A DNA stretch of 64,000 bases from Morinoia aosen (Eukaryota > Arthropoda > Malacostraca > Amphipoda > Talitridae): positions 32,231,422-32,295,421 of the forward strand of contig CM059570.1 in NCBI GenBank assembly GCA_030386875.1. The letters run 5' to 3'. The notes beneath the pieces are model-generated. The model was not told where the DNA came from. It saw only the letters and a program-made list of their open reading frames with translations, and made no database searches. This document shows positions 10,701-22,457 of this stretch, in pieces. The number at the start of each line of letters is the position of its first letter. Within the stretch, counting starts at the first letter, position 1. A program made the translations under genes and the position numbers.

Positions 10701-13700
10701 CTACGCGACCCTTCGGGTTTGGCGGTCGGAAAATGTTACTGAGCGGGGAAGTTTCACCAAACGGGTCTGCAAATTTGGATCGGCAAGAGTTCTAGGAACA
10801 GGAGTTACTGCAGCGGTCTCGTCTGGTCTCTCCAGACTTGTCGCTGTTTCACTAAGAGAGCTAGAATTAGAGTCTACGATAGGCTTAGGGATAGGGTTTG
10901 AAGGTACAGGCACAAAGAACGGATTACACTCAAGTTGACTAGGCAACAATGCAGCCAACTGAGGAAGCTGAGATGGACGATATGATCGAGTCTCAGTGGA
11001 AAGGAAGTTCTGTGGAGAGAATGAAGAGTCAGAAATCACACTATTATCGGAGGTATACGCGACCTTTAATCGATCTGTGCTCACAGGGTCGGGTGAACCA
11101 GATCTATCAAGGACGAAATACTTTGGCGTCCGTTTTAGTACTTTGAATGGGCCATCATAAGGGCGTGTGAGGGTTGGCTTTATAGCGTCTATGCGAACAT
11201 AAACATGTGTGCAATGTTGCAATGCAGGATCTAATTTGTCCTTTGAGTGAGGCATTCGTGGAGCAACATACTTGATCTGACACATGCAATCCTTGAGACA
11301 GGTTACATATGCGGAACGGTCAGCAGATGAGAATTCAGGCAACGGTTTTGGGTCAACAATGTCACCAGGAAGGCGAAGCCTCTTTTCATACAACATTTCT
11401 GCTGCTGTGCACTGCTGATCTTGAGTATGCAAATTCCTAATACTCAATAATACTACTGGAAGTCTGTCAGTCCAATCGTGACTGCAATTAAGGCAACGCA
11501 ATGCAGCTTTTAAATCTCTGTGGACTCTCTCAATGAGTCCATTCGATTGCGAGTGATATGCTGTGGTGTTGATATTTTCACACCCTAAAGCGGTGCTAAG
11601 CTCACTCCAGAATTTGGAGATAAATTGTGATCCCCGGTCATGCGTGACACTTAAGGGAACCCCAAATCTGGAAATCCAATTACTCATGAAAGCGCGAGCT
11701 ACAGTCTCAGTTTGGGTATCAGGAAGAGGCACGGCCTCAACCCATCTAGAGAACCTATCAATTATGGTTAACAAATAAGAATGACCGCGCGACAAAGGCA
11801 ACGGACCCACCAAATCTAGGTGTACGGAATCGAATTTGTGTCCAGCAAAAGCACAACTCTGTAACGCTGCACGATTATGTTTCACAACTTTGCTACTCTG
11901 ACATGCATGGCAATTTTGCACAATTTGCTTGACCTCCTTACGCATCGCTGGCCAGACGAAACGATCGGAAATCAAACGCAATGTACGGTTAATACCAGGA
12001 TGTGATGGAGAATGATAGTGAAGAATAGCTACTCTGCGGAGAGTCGCAGGAAGATACAAACGAGAAAGTCGCTCAGCATCACGGTACACGCCGTCAACCA
12101 AGGTTAATTTCAATGAGGTGGTGTTAGAAGGTTTGAGAAGATCCTGGAGTTCAGGATCCTCCTTCTGTGCATTTGCTATATTACCGAAAGTGATTCCACC
12201 ACTGGTTTGAACAGAATTAATTCTAGATAGACAGTCAGCCACTGTATTCTCCAACCCTTTAATGAAGCGGATGTCAGTGGTAAACTGACTAATGAAGGAC
12301 AGGTGTCGAGCTTCTCTTGGCGAGTGTCGCTCACAAGGCATGTTGATCGCCGAGGTCAAGGGTTTGTGGTCTGTGTAGATCACGAACTCCCTTGCCTCTA
12401 GAGCATAGCGAAAGTGTCACACAGACAGATAGATAGCAAGGAGTTCCCTACCGAACGCGCTGTAAGCACGCTCAGTGGGCGATAGCTTTTTGGAAAAGAA
12501 GGTAAGAGGAGAGATATTAGTACCTACTTTTTGTTGCAAAACAGCAGCTACGGCAGTACTGGAGGCATCAACCACTAAACTGAAGTCAGCATTGGCAATA
12601 GGGTAGGATAATTCAGTCGCGGTAGCTAGCTTGTGCTTTATCTCATCAAAAGCTTTGCGTGCTGCATCCGTCCATTTTACCTCAGTAGATTTACCTTTTC
12701 TTTTAGGTTCCAACATGTCTGACAAGGGCGCTAAAGTTTGAGCGCAGTTTCTGATGAATCTATGATAGAAATTAACAGAACCTAGGAACCGTCTCAGTTC
12801 CTTCTGGGTCTGTGGAAGAGGAAAGTTTTTGATTACCTCTACTTTGGAAGGCAGAGGTTTTAGACCTAGGCTAGAGATTTCATGACCTAAGTAAATCAGT
12901 GATGGCTTTCCGAGCTCACATTTTGCAGGATTTACCAGGAATCCATTGTCGGACAGTCTTTCAAACACGACCCTAAGATGGTCTTTATGTAGCTCCGGGG
13001 TTGCGGATGCCACCAAAATGCCATCCAGATACACGTAGGCAAAGGTGAAATCCGAGAAGATCTCAGCCATGTGGCGTTGGAAAGTCTGCGGAGCATTACG
13101 CAGACCATACGGCATCTTGAGGAATTCAAAGAGACCAAACGGAGTGATTACCGCGGTCTTAGGTATTGCGCTTTCCTCAAGTGGTATTTGATGGAAGGCG
13201 TGTTGGAGGTCTATTTTTGAGAAAATTTGTGCTCCCTCTAAATTTGCACTGAAATCATGTAGGTAAGGAATAGGGTAGCGGTCAGGTAGAGTAACGGCAT
13301 TGAACCTGCGTAAATCCCCGCACGGTCTGAATTCACCGTTAGCCTTGGGTACTAGCAAGAGAGGGATAGCCCAAGGGCTTTTGGAACTGCGGATGATGCC
13401 ATTGTCTAACATCCTAGCGAATTCTTTCTTGGCTAAAGCCAATCGATCAGGCGGTAAGCGTCTAGCTCTGGAGTAAACTGGCGGTCCAGTTGTTTCAATG
13501 AAATGTTTTGTGCTCGTCTGCAAATTTTTGGAAGCTAAGTTAGAGTTTGTTAATGCGGGGTATTCTGCGAGAACCTGCTCGAACATGCACTCTTTCTTGA
13601 AAGCAATAGAGAAAGAATGCAAGACATTAGCTCTAGTTATGCCACAAGCGGGAATTGAGATCTGTGTCTCCTCGTCCCTAATTCTACGGTTTTTAACATC

Positions 13701-14081
13701 TACAGCGATCCCATACTTCGCTAAGAAATCCGCGCCAATTATGGGCTCTTGGACTTCCGCGATGAGGAAAGTGAAGAGGATATTTCGCCTCAATCCCAGA
13801 CTGCACTCTAGTACTCTCTCTCCATAACAAGCTATTGGCGTGCCATTTGCGGCGCGTAGTTTCGCCACTAAATTATTATTGTTTTTATCTTTAGCCGTGG
13901 CTGGGATAATGGACACACTTGAACCTGTGTCGATGAGGAATCGATATTTGGTAGTGGGATCTAATATAGTTAAGAGGCGAGTAGTCTGGGAATGAGGCAA
14001 CGCAGTACTCGCTACTATGCGTCGCTGTTGGCGTTTCCCGAAGTCATTTCGGTATAACGAGGACAGAATCGGGACCCGCAC
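10701..14081 (-). pseudogene. Ty3/gypsy G2 pol (two stops from open, RT dead)
   Basis: Pol of G2, in the -1 frame relative to gag and overlapping its end by about 67 nt. Order: protease (LIDTGSSVSIIP), RT, RNase H, integrase H2C2 and DDE core. Three lesions are visible. The RT motif is YVYLDGILVAS, with the second catalytic Asp replaced by Gly. A TGA at 12414-12416 replaces the Arg codon in LSV-RHFRYA. An indel near 10700 gives an early C-terminal stop after RQTRRVA, so the VRPPSRY tail of G1 is lost. Otherwise the frame runs through 14081-10701. Confidence 0.88.
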
Positions 14082-14977
14082 TTTCGTGCTTGGTCACCAA
14101 ACTTGTGATGATACCAACATAAATTACTATTAGCATCGCGAGAGCGCGATCTAGAGTAGCGGTTTTGATTTGACCTATCATAAGATCTACCTCTATCGAA
14201 ACGTTGAGGAGGAGGAAAAGGATGATAGTCATAGGGTTAGTCGTAGGCATGGTAACGTGAGACATTCCTTGGGTCTGGCTGGATATGAGCTACACTCTGA
14301 CCTAACTGGCAATTCTGGAAAGCTTGCTTCAGCTCTGCGATTTCTCGCTGCATCGTTTCTATTGTTGCTGAGGATTGATTATTAGCAGTAATTGACGGGC
14401 TAAAATTCGCAGCTGATGCGTTCAAGGAAGCAACTTGCGGTGCTTGTGACATGTTTAGGTTGCGCATCACTGTCTCAGTGGCCTGAGCAAGAGTCTCGAG
14501 ACTCTCGCTCGGACCGACCATCGACAGGAAAGATCGCACCGTAGACGGTACTTTGCTTAAGAATACTTCTCTGAGAAATCCCTCAGCTACGGCAACCCCG
14601 GCTGCAAGTTTCCGCAACTCCTTAACTAACGAAGTAGGAGAGAAAGAGACAGAGTCAGGTGGAATTGCTGAGACGTCAACCAATGACCTAAACTTGTCCG
14701 CATCGGACATTTGTAATTTTTCCATGATTTTACTTTTTAAGATTCCATAAGGGATTATCGTCGGCGGATTGACGATGAGATCATTAGAGTCACTTAACAT
14801 TTGCGTGGGCGCAGCGGCTATTAATGCATGGAACATATCACTCTGCTGGGTAATATTATTGTAGCGGAAAATCGATTCAACTTGGTTGAACCAAGTTTGG
14901 CTTTCTGCTGGTATGAAAGGAGGCAAAGTTATAGGCTTATTGCGCACTGGATCTGCAGCATTCTCGGTGTCGGGCAT
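14015..14977 (-). pseudogene. Ty3/gypsy G2 gag (premature stop)
   Basis: Gag of G2; ATG at 14977 opens MPDTENAADPVRNKPITL. The capsid-like region is complete and the frame stays open where G1 is shifted. A TAA at about 14234-14236 interrupts the Tyr/Pro-rich segment (AYD-stop-PYDYH); G1 has TAT there, so one substitution explains it. Beyond it the Arg/Ser-rich and CWYHHKFGDQARKC finger region continues to the TAG at 14015-14017. The G GGA AAC slip site is at 14033-14039. Confidence 0.85.
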
Positions 14978-15439
14978 ACTGGCAACTTTTGTTTGAATGC
15001 AAAATTAAGCTATAACGGCACGGAATTTACGTAATCAACGGCTAATAACTTTGGTATTAAAGTGTCAAAGGTTTGCGATACTAGTTACCTATTCAATCAT
15101 TCAAACAAAGTTGAAACGGAAAGAAAGAAAAAAAAATATGGAAACGAAAATTTTACAGTAGTCAGGAATAAGCGAAAAGCACGGAAATAAGGGGAAAAAA
15201 TTTTCTTTTTCTACCTACTGTGGCACATGAAACAAAAGACAGGAAACAGCATGAAGGAGAAAAAAATTTTTAGAGCTGCTCAGAGAACGTTAGCACAGTA
15301 CATCCATGGAAAATTCTCAAGGAATACTACGAATGGGAACTTATCATTACAATGATATGCCAACATTATCCTCTCTCACGTTTTTCTCAAACACGTATCG
15401 AGTTGAATAGTTTTGTTTTAAGCTTGAAAATTGGGTCAC

Positions 15440-15455
15440 TCTGGGTTGTCACCAG
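15440..15455 (-). other. Primer-binding site of G2
   Basis: On the element strand the 5' LTR end CCTAACA is followed by C and then TGGTGACAACCCAG. TGG next to the LTR is the signature of pairing with a tRNA 3' CCA end. I cannot assign the tRNA with confidence. Confidence 0.65.
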
Positions 15456-17287
15456 TGTTAGGTTTGGTGGTGATGAGTTAGATTCAAGATAGGTATCAAC
15501 ATCCAATCCTAATCGTTTTGTTCGACAGTGTTTTTCGAAATCGGAAGAGAGGGATAATAAAGCATGGGAACTCAGCTTAGATTTCTTTATTGAAGGAAGC
15601 CGTGATGAGCGATGGCGTGCTTGGCTTCTGAAGATCTTCTCTTAGATGGGAAACTCCGTGCAGGCGAGGTCCGGTGAGCGAGGACGTGGGCCAGGTGTAA
15701 GTGAGCGTGTTTTTGTGGCGGTTACTTTCAGATTGCTGACAATTTAACAATCCCAAGAAATTCGTTGGCTTTAAGAAATAGGCTTCATTTCTGCTTAATT
15801 TTAGCAGGTGAATGAGAAGCAATTTTGGAAACGTGATTGATGTTGAGATATCGATCTTTAATTTATGTCGGATGTTAAGATCGTTAAACGCTGGCGACGA
15901 GAATCCAGGGTTGGAGCAGTTAATATCTTAGCGCCAGTACTTTGATAATATATCAGGCTGAAAACAGCTCGAAAACCGAGGAAAATGCAAGGCAACTAAG
16001 GTCGAGTTAAGAGTCCGACTCACGTCACAAATAAGCACTTTAAGTGGTGGATCTCGATGGTTTAGTGAGAGATATTAGGCCACATGAATTTAACTTGTGA
16101 AGCTCAAACCCAAGGAATGTGTGTTGTGGTGTTTGGTGCCGTCGAGGATCTGCAATTAATCGAAGACGCTGAATGAGAAGGTTCTCGAAGAGGCATCAAA
16201 AAAAATTCCACAACTGACAATCCCTACACTGCAAAGATAAATTTTCCCATCACGGAGAAAACCTGAACCTCTTCCATAGATTTACTCAAAGCTTTAGTTC
16301 CATTAAAGGCTCAGGTAGAAAATATAGAAAAGATAAGCAAGACTTGTAATTTACAGATCAGTAATGATCTGTTATTCCTTTAGTGGAATTACGGAATATA
16401 CATGTGACTTAAAAACACATGATTCGTGGAATAGAAAGGAAATATGAAAATAGCTAAAATGCATAGAATGGGAATTAATACTTTTCGTACTCTACAATAT
16501 CTATGTTCAAACGAGAAATAAAAAGGCAGTCCTAAATTCATTCATATGTCCATCATACTGAAAAACACTGCAAGAATATCCTGTAGTAAAAGGGTAATAT
16601 TTACACATAAAGGAGGTGCAATTCTTGAACATAGAAATGACATGACACGGCAGTTAATTTTTTTTGTTCGCCATCTTCCCGCGAAAACGCCGGCATTCCG
16701 CCGTACGCTCTCACGAAGTATTTTTATACGCGAGTAGCAAAATCACCATGACAGATGCAAGTATATATTTTTGCCGCAGGAATAAAAAGAACGTGATTGA
16801 ATGTTGATACTAAAATCTAGACAGACGAAATGCACATGGCATGCAAAATTCACGCTATGTCATGTTGAGATAGCACTCTGAATAAACCATGCTACATCAC
16901 GACTTCTACGCATAACTACGTTTTTAAATAATACGGCACTGTCACAATTTATACTTAAACTGAACACGAAGAAGGAACACGATATTTTCTAACACAGATT
17001 TACTTACGAGAAATGCTGTAACACCAAGCTAAAGAGACGCACATGAGAGAGTGAGTTTCAAAAGAGACGCGTCACCGCGAAGTGTTGCCAATCCCAGAGG
17101 CCTCTCTCTCAAATATGTCGAGTGTTATTTTATCTCTCATACATTTACACAAAAACTTCAAGGATTTCTAATTATAAGTAGAAAATTATTAATAATAATT
17201 TAGAGTAGGATTTTTAATGTCAATAATTAGGCTATTTAAGTGCGAATTAGGAATTTTATAATTTACACTTTTGTAGCAAATGCTACA
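15456..17287 (-). repeat. 5' LTR of G2
   Basis: Pair of 8802-10633, same length and termini. By-eye differences are scattered single substitutions plus a few 1-2 bp indels (for example CTTAGCCAG versus CTTAGCGCCAG). Confidence 0.88.
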
Positions 17288-17362
17288 TTATTGATGAGTT
17301 GTCAGCCATCTCCTAGGAAACCTAAGAAACTATATTTTTGATTAAACTAGCCCTTGACAGGG

Positions 17363-17477
17363 TTCATCTATTTACATGCCACGTATGGTTTGTCTGTTAG
17401 TACGCCTCGTACGGTTTATCTATCTCTACACCTCGGATAGTTTTTTCTATTTCTACTTCTCATATGGTACGTTTGTG
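17363..17477. repeat. Degenerate ~27-bp tandem repeat
   Basis: Four diverged units follow the pattern TAC-(G/A)CC(A/T)CGTA-GGTTT-TCTAT. They fill most of the gap between G2 and the G3 LTR (17292-17475), which otherwise shows nothing recognisable. Confidence 0.45.
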
Positions 17478-19237
17478 TGAGTTTTACGTTTGGTGGTTGG
17501 TATGGTTTGACTTTTGAGTTGATACCAATTTCCAAAAACATAAATAAGCTCGAGATGTACGTTTAAAATCATGCTATCGAGAGGGTAAATGAAGACACAG
17601 GTGGGAAACTCAGCTCGTTTTCGCTGTGGTTTATTTGCAGGAGCCGGAAAGACCGCTGAGTCTTGATTTACTGAAGGACTTGACGGAAGATGGTGCGCAG
17701 TCCGTGCAGGCGAAAGGCTCCAGCGAATGACGAAGTCGACAGGGTGTGCGTGTGTGTGTGATTTGTGGAAGTCACTTTATGAGTGAGGGCAAGTTAGCAA
17801 GCCAGAGAAATCAGTGGGATTTCAGGATAAGCTCAAAGTCTGCGTAATTTGAGCAGGTGAATGCAAATCAATTTGAGCCGTGATTGATGACGCTAATCGA
17901 TCTTAATCAGGTAGTGATTAAAGATCAAGGCCTGCTGGATTTAGCAAATGGCTTCTAATTATTTTTGGTGCCCGTAATTGGGGCAGTGTCAATTAGGCCA
18001 ATAATTAGGTAATATGCAAGGCCAAAATCCAAGGCTAAGTACCGGACTTAGGTACTCGGCTAAAAGCAAGTTACGTCAGAGCTTAAGGCAATATCAAGGC
18101 GTAACTCTAGGCTGAGTTAAAGGCAAAGCTCGAGGCCCAGGGATAACTGTGTTGTGGCGTTGTTGACGTCGAAGAATCTGAAATATTCGAAGACGCTGAA
18201 TAACACATTCCCGGAGAGGCACCAAGAAACCCACAACAACTGTTCTCCCTAGCATTGCAACGGTAAATTCCCATCACGGAGAAACCCTGAGTTTCTTCCT
18301 GCAGATTTTAAACTCGAGCTATTCATTTCTCTTTTTGTTAAGCTCATGAAGAATAAAGATAGGCTTAACATGCTAGCAGTAGCTGTTCTCTAATGCTCTT
18401 GATTTATAATATAAGCATGACATTTACAAGAATTTTGATTTTGAGAAAGTCATAATTTGTTATTCATATTATGAAACTACACGTGATTTCTGAACACGAT
18501 CGGCGATCAAATTTAAGCACACGATCGGCGATCCAATTTAAGCACACGATCACAATACAAATGAATGAATATGAATGAATCCCGTAATTTTATAATATGC
18601 CCGTGTGAAGCTACACTAATGTCTTCCAGTTTTTACTCAATTCTTTTATAAAAACATACAGGCAGTCGTACACTGTCCACATGCCAATTATACTGAAACA
18701 CTGTAAGTGTATACTTGCAGTGGAAAGGAAATACTGAGTATATAATGTTATCTTGAACATAAAAAATGAACATTACACACCATTCACGCTACGCCATCTT
18801 TGAGAACAACTCAGAATATGCCATGCAATTCGCACGAAATATCTACGAACTATTTGCACATCTTTAAATAACACAGCACTGGTAAAAATCACTTAGAACT
18901 TAAACACGATGAAAAACACATAATCTTCTAAACCAGATTTCCTAAAGTAACACTTATTTTCACTTACGAGACGCTGACCCACACGAGCTAACACACAAGC
19001 AAGAAGTGACGCCTCGGCAATGGCCTGTGATGTTGCCATCACAACGACTTAAAAATCGAACAACTGTTGATAATATTTTCATTTTTGTGCTTTTACACAA
19101 AAACTTCTAAGATTACTAATTATAAGTAGAAAATAATTAATAATAATGTGAATTAAGATTTTTAATGCCAATAATTATGCTATTTAAATTTTAATGAGAA
19201 TTTTACTGAATTTATACATTTTGTAGCTAATGCTACA
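17476..19237 (-). repeat. 3' LTR of G3
   Basis: It ends in TGTAGCTAATGCTACA at 19237, directly adjoining the PPT (TTACCCCCCAAGG on plus). It is colinear with the G2 LTR, with ACTCAGCT, CTCCGTGCAGGCGA-like and GAAGACGCTGAAT blocks, but is much more diverged. It therefore belongs to an older or different subfamily. The left border is a best guess from a TGTG preceding GTTTGGTGG. Confidence 0.6.
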
Positions 19238-19264
19238 TTACCCCCCAAGGCGCACACCGAAAGG

Positions 19265-19420
19265 TCCACCCGCTACAATCATTTGTAGCGGGAAGGAGTC
19301 CGAACTACACGACCATGCCGGGTCTGGCGGTCGGAAAATGTTACTGAGCGGGGAAGCTTGACCAAACGGGTCTGCAAATTTAGGTCAGCAAGAGTTCTAG
19401 GAACAGAAGTTACCGCAGCG
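19265..19420 (-). pseudogene. G3 pol C-terminal fragment
   Basis: On the minus strand this encodes VPRTLADLNLQTRLVKLPRSVTFSDRQTRHGRVVRTPSRYK, the Pol tail of family G. It is cut from the rest of G3 integrase by solo LTR Y, with GTCT duplicated at 19421-19424 and 20492-20495. Confidence 0.85.
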
Positions 19421-19626
19421 GTCTTGTGGTGGTGTGTCTGCACCTGTGGTGGTATGAACACACACCACCACAACCTTCGCACGCTTCAATACACCGCGCG
19501 GTCCGACGTGAAAGTAAACAGGCGTTCCCTCGCACGCTTCATGGTTGGAGATGAGACCACACGCAACTCCAGTGTTTGAGGCAAATACGCCGCGCGGTCC
19601 GACGTGAAAGTAAACAGGCGTTCCCG

Positions 19627-19710
19627 CCAATCAGAGACCCGGACGGGTAGAGTCAACCTCCAGCGAGGCCTATATAAACAGCCGCGCAGCCAGCGGAGAC
19701 CAGTACACTC
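19627..19710 (+). promoter_or_regulatory. LTR Y promoter (CCAAT + TATA)
   Basis: GCCAATCAG near 19627 and TATATAAA at 19671-19678 are followed about 25-30 bp on by AGACCAGTACACTC, where transcription would be expected to start. Z has the same layout (CCAATAAG, then TATATAA at 44933-44939). Confidence 0.55.
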
Positions 19711-19873
19711 GCAGCGTCCCTGGTGTTTACAACAAAGTCTCGACGCTCAGCAAGCACCACCTCTGCTACCGTCACCGCCTCCTCGACAGCCAGCCGCCAC
19801 GTCTGGTGGCTGGCTAGTCGCACCAGTTCCCCGCTACCTCCTCTGGTACTCCTTGGTCAAGACCCTCGGACAG

Positions 19874-20270
19874 CAGCAGCCTCACCGGTCTGCTCTCGCC
19901 CCTCAACCACGCAACGTTTCCCCGACAACTGTCGGTCCGCAGCAGCCTCACCGGTCTGCTCTCGCCCCTCAACCACGCAACGTTTCCCCGACAACCGTCG
20001 GTCCGCAGCAGCCTCACCGGTCTGCTCTCGCCCCTCAACCACGCAGCGTCTCCCCGACAACCGTCGGTCCGCAGCAGCCTCACCGGTCTGCTCTCGCCCC
20101 TCAACCACGCAGCGTCTCCCCGACAACCGTCGGTCCGCAGCAGCCTCACCGGTCTGCTCTCGCCCCTCAACCACGCAGCGTCTCCCCGACAACCGTCGGT
20201 CCGCAGCAGCCTCACCGGTCTGCTCTCGCCCCTCACCCACGCAGCGTCTCCCCGACAACCGTCGGTCCGC
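19874..20270. repeat. 66-bp x 6 GC-rich tandem array
   Basis: Six head-to-tail copies, each containing CAGCCTCACCGGTCTGCTCT and CCCCTCAACCACGCA. The first two units differ from the other four (AACGTTT versus AGCGTCT), so the array grew by duplicating a later unit. Because 66 is divisible by 3 and the unit lacks stops, several frames on both strands stay open; none has other support as a gene. Confidence 0.9.
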
Positions 20271-20495
20271 CAAGACGTCATCTGTCACTGTATTACTCGA
20301 CTGTAATATTCCCTTGTGCCATTATTGTCGGCGATCTTCATAATAATACGGCGTTTATTCCAGTTGTGTTTTCCTCACCTTGCCGGTTCGTTTGCACCTC
20401 AGGCACTCACTTCGGGCATAGATACCACAAAGTCTAAAGATATTTACATAGTCTGCCCGGAGTGTAAAGCAGCCTGAGGGAGAACACCACAGTCT

Positions 20496-21430
20496 CGTCT
20501 GGTTTCTCCAGACTTGTCGCTGTTTCAATAAGAGAGCTTGAATGAGAGTCTACGATAGGGTTTGAAGATACAGGCAAAAAGAAAGGGTTACACTCAAGTT
20601 GACTAGGCAACAATGCAGCAAAATGAGGAAACTGAGGTGGACGATATGATCGAGTTTCAGTGGAAAGAAGGTTCTGTGGAGAGAATGAAGAGTTAGAGAT
20701 CACACTATTATCAGAGGTGTGAGCGACCTTTAGTCGGTCTATGCTCACAGAGTCGGATGAACCAGATCTTTCAAGAACGAAGTATTTTGGCGTCCGCCTC
20801 AATACCTTGAATGGGCCATCATAAGGGCGGGTGAGTGTTGGTTTAATAGCATCTATACGTACGTACACATGTGTGCAATGTTGTAAGGCAGGATCTAATT
20901 TATCTTTTGTGTGAGGCATTCGTGGGGCTACATACTTGATCTGACGCATGCAATCCTTGAGACAGGTTACATAAGCGGACTGATCAGCAGATAAAAATTC
21001 AGGCAACGGTTTTGGGTCAACAATATCGCCAGGGAGGCGAAGTGTCTTCCCATACAACATTTCTGCTGCTGTGCACTGGTGATCTTGCCTATACAAATTT
21101 CGAATGCTCAATAATACTACTGGAAGTCTGTCGGTCCAGTCGTGACTGCAATTAAGGCAACGCAACGCACTCTTGAGATCCCGGTGGACTCTCTCAATAA
21201 GTCCATTCGACTGCGGGTGATAAGCGGTGGTACTTGTGTTTGCACACCCTAAGGCGGCGCTAAGCTCACTCCAGAATTTGGAGGTAAATTGTGATCCCCG
21301 GTCATAAGTGACACTCAGGGGAACCCCAAATCTGGAAATCCAATTACTCACAACTGCACGAGCTACAGTATCAGTTTGGGTATCAGGAAGAGGCACGGCC
21401 TCAACCCATCTCGAAAACCTATCAATGATT
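20496..21430 (-). pseudogene. G3 integrase segment
   Basis: Integrase DDE core and C-terminal part of G3: IIDRFSRWVEAVPLPD, TYDRGSQFTSKFW, AYHPQSNGLIERVHRD. It lies between solo LTR Y and the hAT insertion. The upstream coding sequence continues beyond the hAT element at 22458. Confidence 0.88.
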
Positions 21431-21438
21431 GTTAACAA

Positions 21439-22449
21439 CAGTGGTGGGCACGATAACGAAAAAACGTTATCGCGATAACCGATAAATCGATAACGAAAAC
21501 CTTATCGGCGATAACCGATAATCGATAATTGCCGAAAATTTTATCGCCGATAATCGATCACCGATAAATCGATAAATCCAAAATTCCGATAATTTCGATG
21601 ACGATATTGGTATTTTGAATAAAAAAACAAATCGAAATGTTTTTTTAATCTTTATCCTAGAAAACAGAAAAATCTTAGAAAAAATAGAAGTCTATGAAAA
21701 CTTTCTGAAAAAATAATGAATGTTTATCCTGTCTACTAATAAAAACTGCGGTTTGAAGTTAAATAGCTAAATTTAGACGAGGTTCTGCAGCATGTTCCTC
21801 TTCATAAACATAAGAATGTTGAAGTTTTCATCAGAGAGGCAGTTCCTCTTGGCCCAGAGGATGTCCTTTCCAAGGGAGAACAAACGCTCCACCGCGGCGC
21901 TGCTCGGCATCGCCGTGTTGTACCTCAAAAAGAGGTCGATGAGGACTTTCTCGCTGTTGAAGGGAGGGCCTGCCAGACTGTCAGCCCCTTTGGCCTGCAG
22001 CCACACATGCCCAATATGTGTGGCCTCGGACTTAGTAGACCTGTTATGACCCCCAGTGTCATCCTCCTCATCACAAATGCTGGCGTAGTAGTCATACGTC
22101 TCCATGTCATCGCTGCTGCTGGCGGTCTTCAGGTCAGCACGCCGCAAGAACTCCTCCACCTTCCTCTCCATCAGGGACTTGACCTCTGACACCATAACAC
22201 GTACACCTTATTACACCTTAACACGTACATCCTACACGTATAGTTCCTGTCCCGAACTCGTCCCGCCCCGTCATGTCGAATCCCAGCGGAAAAACTGAAA
22301 TTATCGATTATCGATAGTTTGGAACCAAAAGTATCGGCGATACCGATAAATCGATAACTCGGGGAAAAAAATTATCGGATAACCGATAACCCGAAATCGT
22401 TATCGCGATAAACTATCGCGATAATTTATCGCGATAACGCCCAGCTTTG
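21439..22449 (-). mobile_element. Internally deleted hAT transposon
   Basis: A 1011-bp element flanked by a perfect 8-bp duplication GTTAACAA (21431-21438 and 22450-22457), as expected for hAT. The ends CAGTGGTGGGCACGATAAC and (inverted) CAAAGCTGGGCGTTATCGCG share the hAT-like CA-N-GGGC. Both subterminal zones are packed with GATAACG/ATCGATAA palindromes, likely transposase-binding repeats. Only the transposase C-terminus survives (21773-22195), so it cannot move without help. Confidence 0.9.
21773..22195 (-). pseudogene. hAT transposase C-terminal dimerisation domain
   Basis: This 140-codon frame contains PFNSEKVLIDLFLRYNTAMP, SSAAVERLFSLGKDILWAKR and NCLSDENFNILMFMKRN, the hAT family C-terminal dimerisation region. 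A complete hAT transposase is several hundred residues longer; the BED finger and catalytic core are absent. The closest relatives are probably ZBED-like hAT proteins, but I cannot rank families by eye. Confidence 0.85.
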
Positions 22450-22457
22450 GTTAACAA

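Larger units (their letters stand above)
8802..17287 (-). mobile_element. Complete Ty3/gypsy element G2
   Basis: Full-length 8.5-kb element on the minus strand: 5' LTR 15456-17287, PBS, A-rich leader 14978-15439, gag, pol, PPT, 3' LTR 8802-10633. It is flanked by a 4-bp duplication TTAT (8798-8801 and 17288-17291). The two LTRs differ at roughly 30 positions by eye out of 1832, a moderately young insertion. Defects are few: a gag stop, a pol stop, a C-terminal indel and a mutated RT active site. Confidence 0.9.
19425..20491 (+). mobile_element. Solo LTR Y with internal minisatellite
   Basis: A 1067-bp insertion in G3 pol, beginning TGTGGTGGTGTG, ending AACACCACA, with a 4-bp duplication GTCT. 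TG...CA ends, a CCAAT/TATA promoter and a short duplication fit a solo LTR; there is no coding region. Its last 170 bp resemble 45130-45310 (element Z), so two members of this LTR family occur here. Within it are a 13-bp inverted repeat at the 5' end, a duplicated block containing CCGCGCGGTCCGACGTGAAA (about 19490-19529 and 19589-19628), and the 66-bp array. Long ORFs across it are artefacts of stop-free repeat sequence. Confidence 0.75.

Noticed and set aside
19604..20437. Long Pro/Ser-rich ORFs on both strands over the 66-bp array
   Set aside because: The unit is 66 bp and stop-free, so several frames stay open by arithmetic; no domain, and it lies in a solo LTR.
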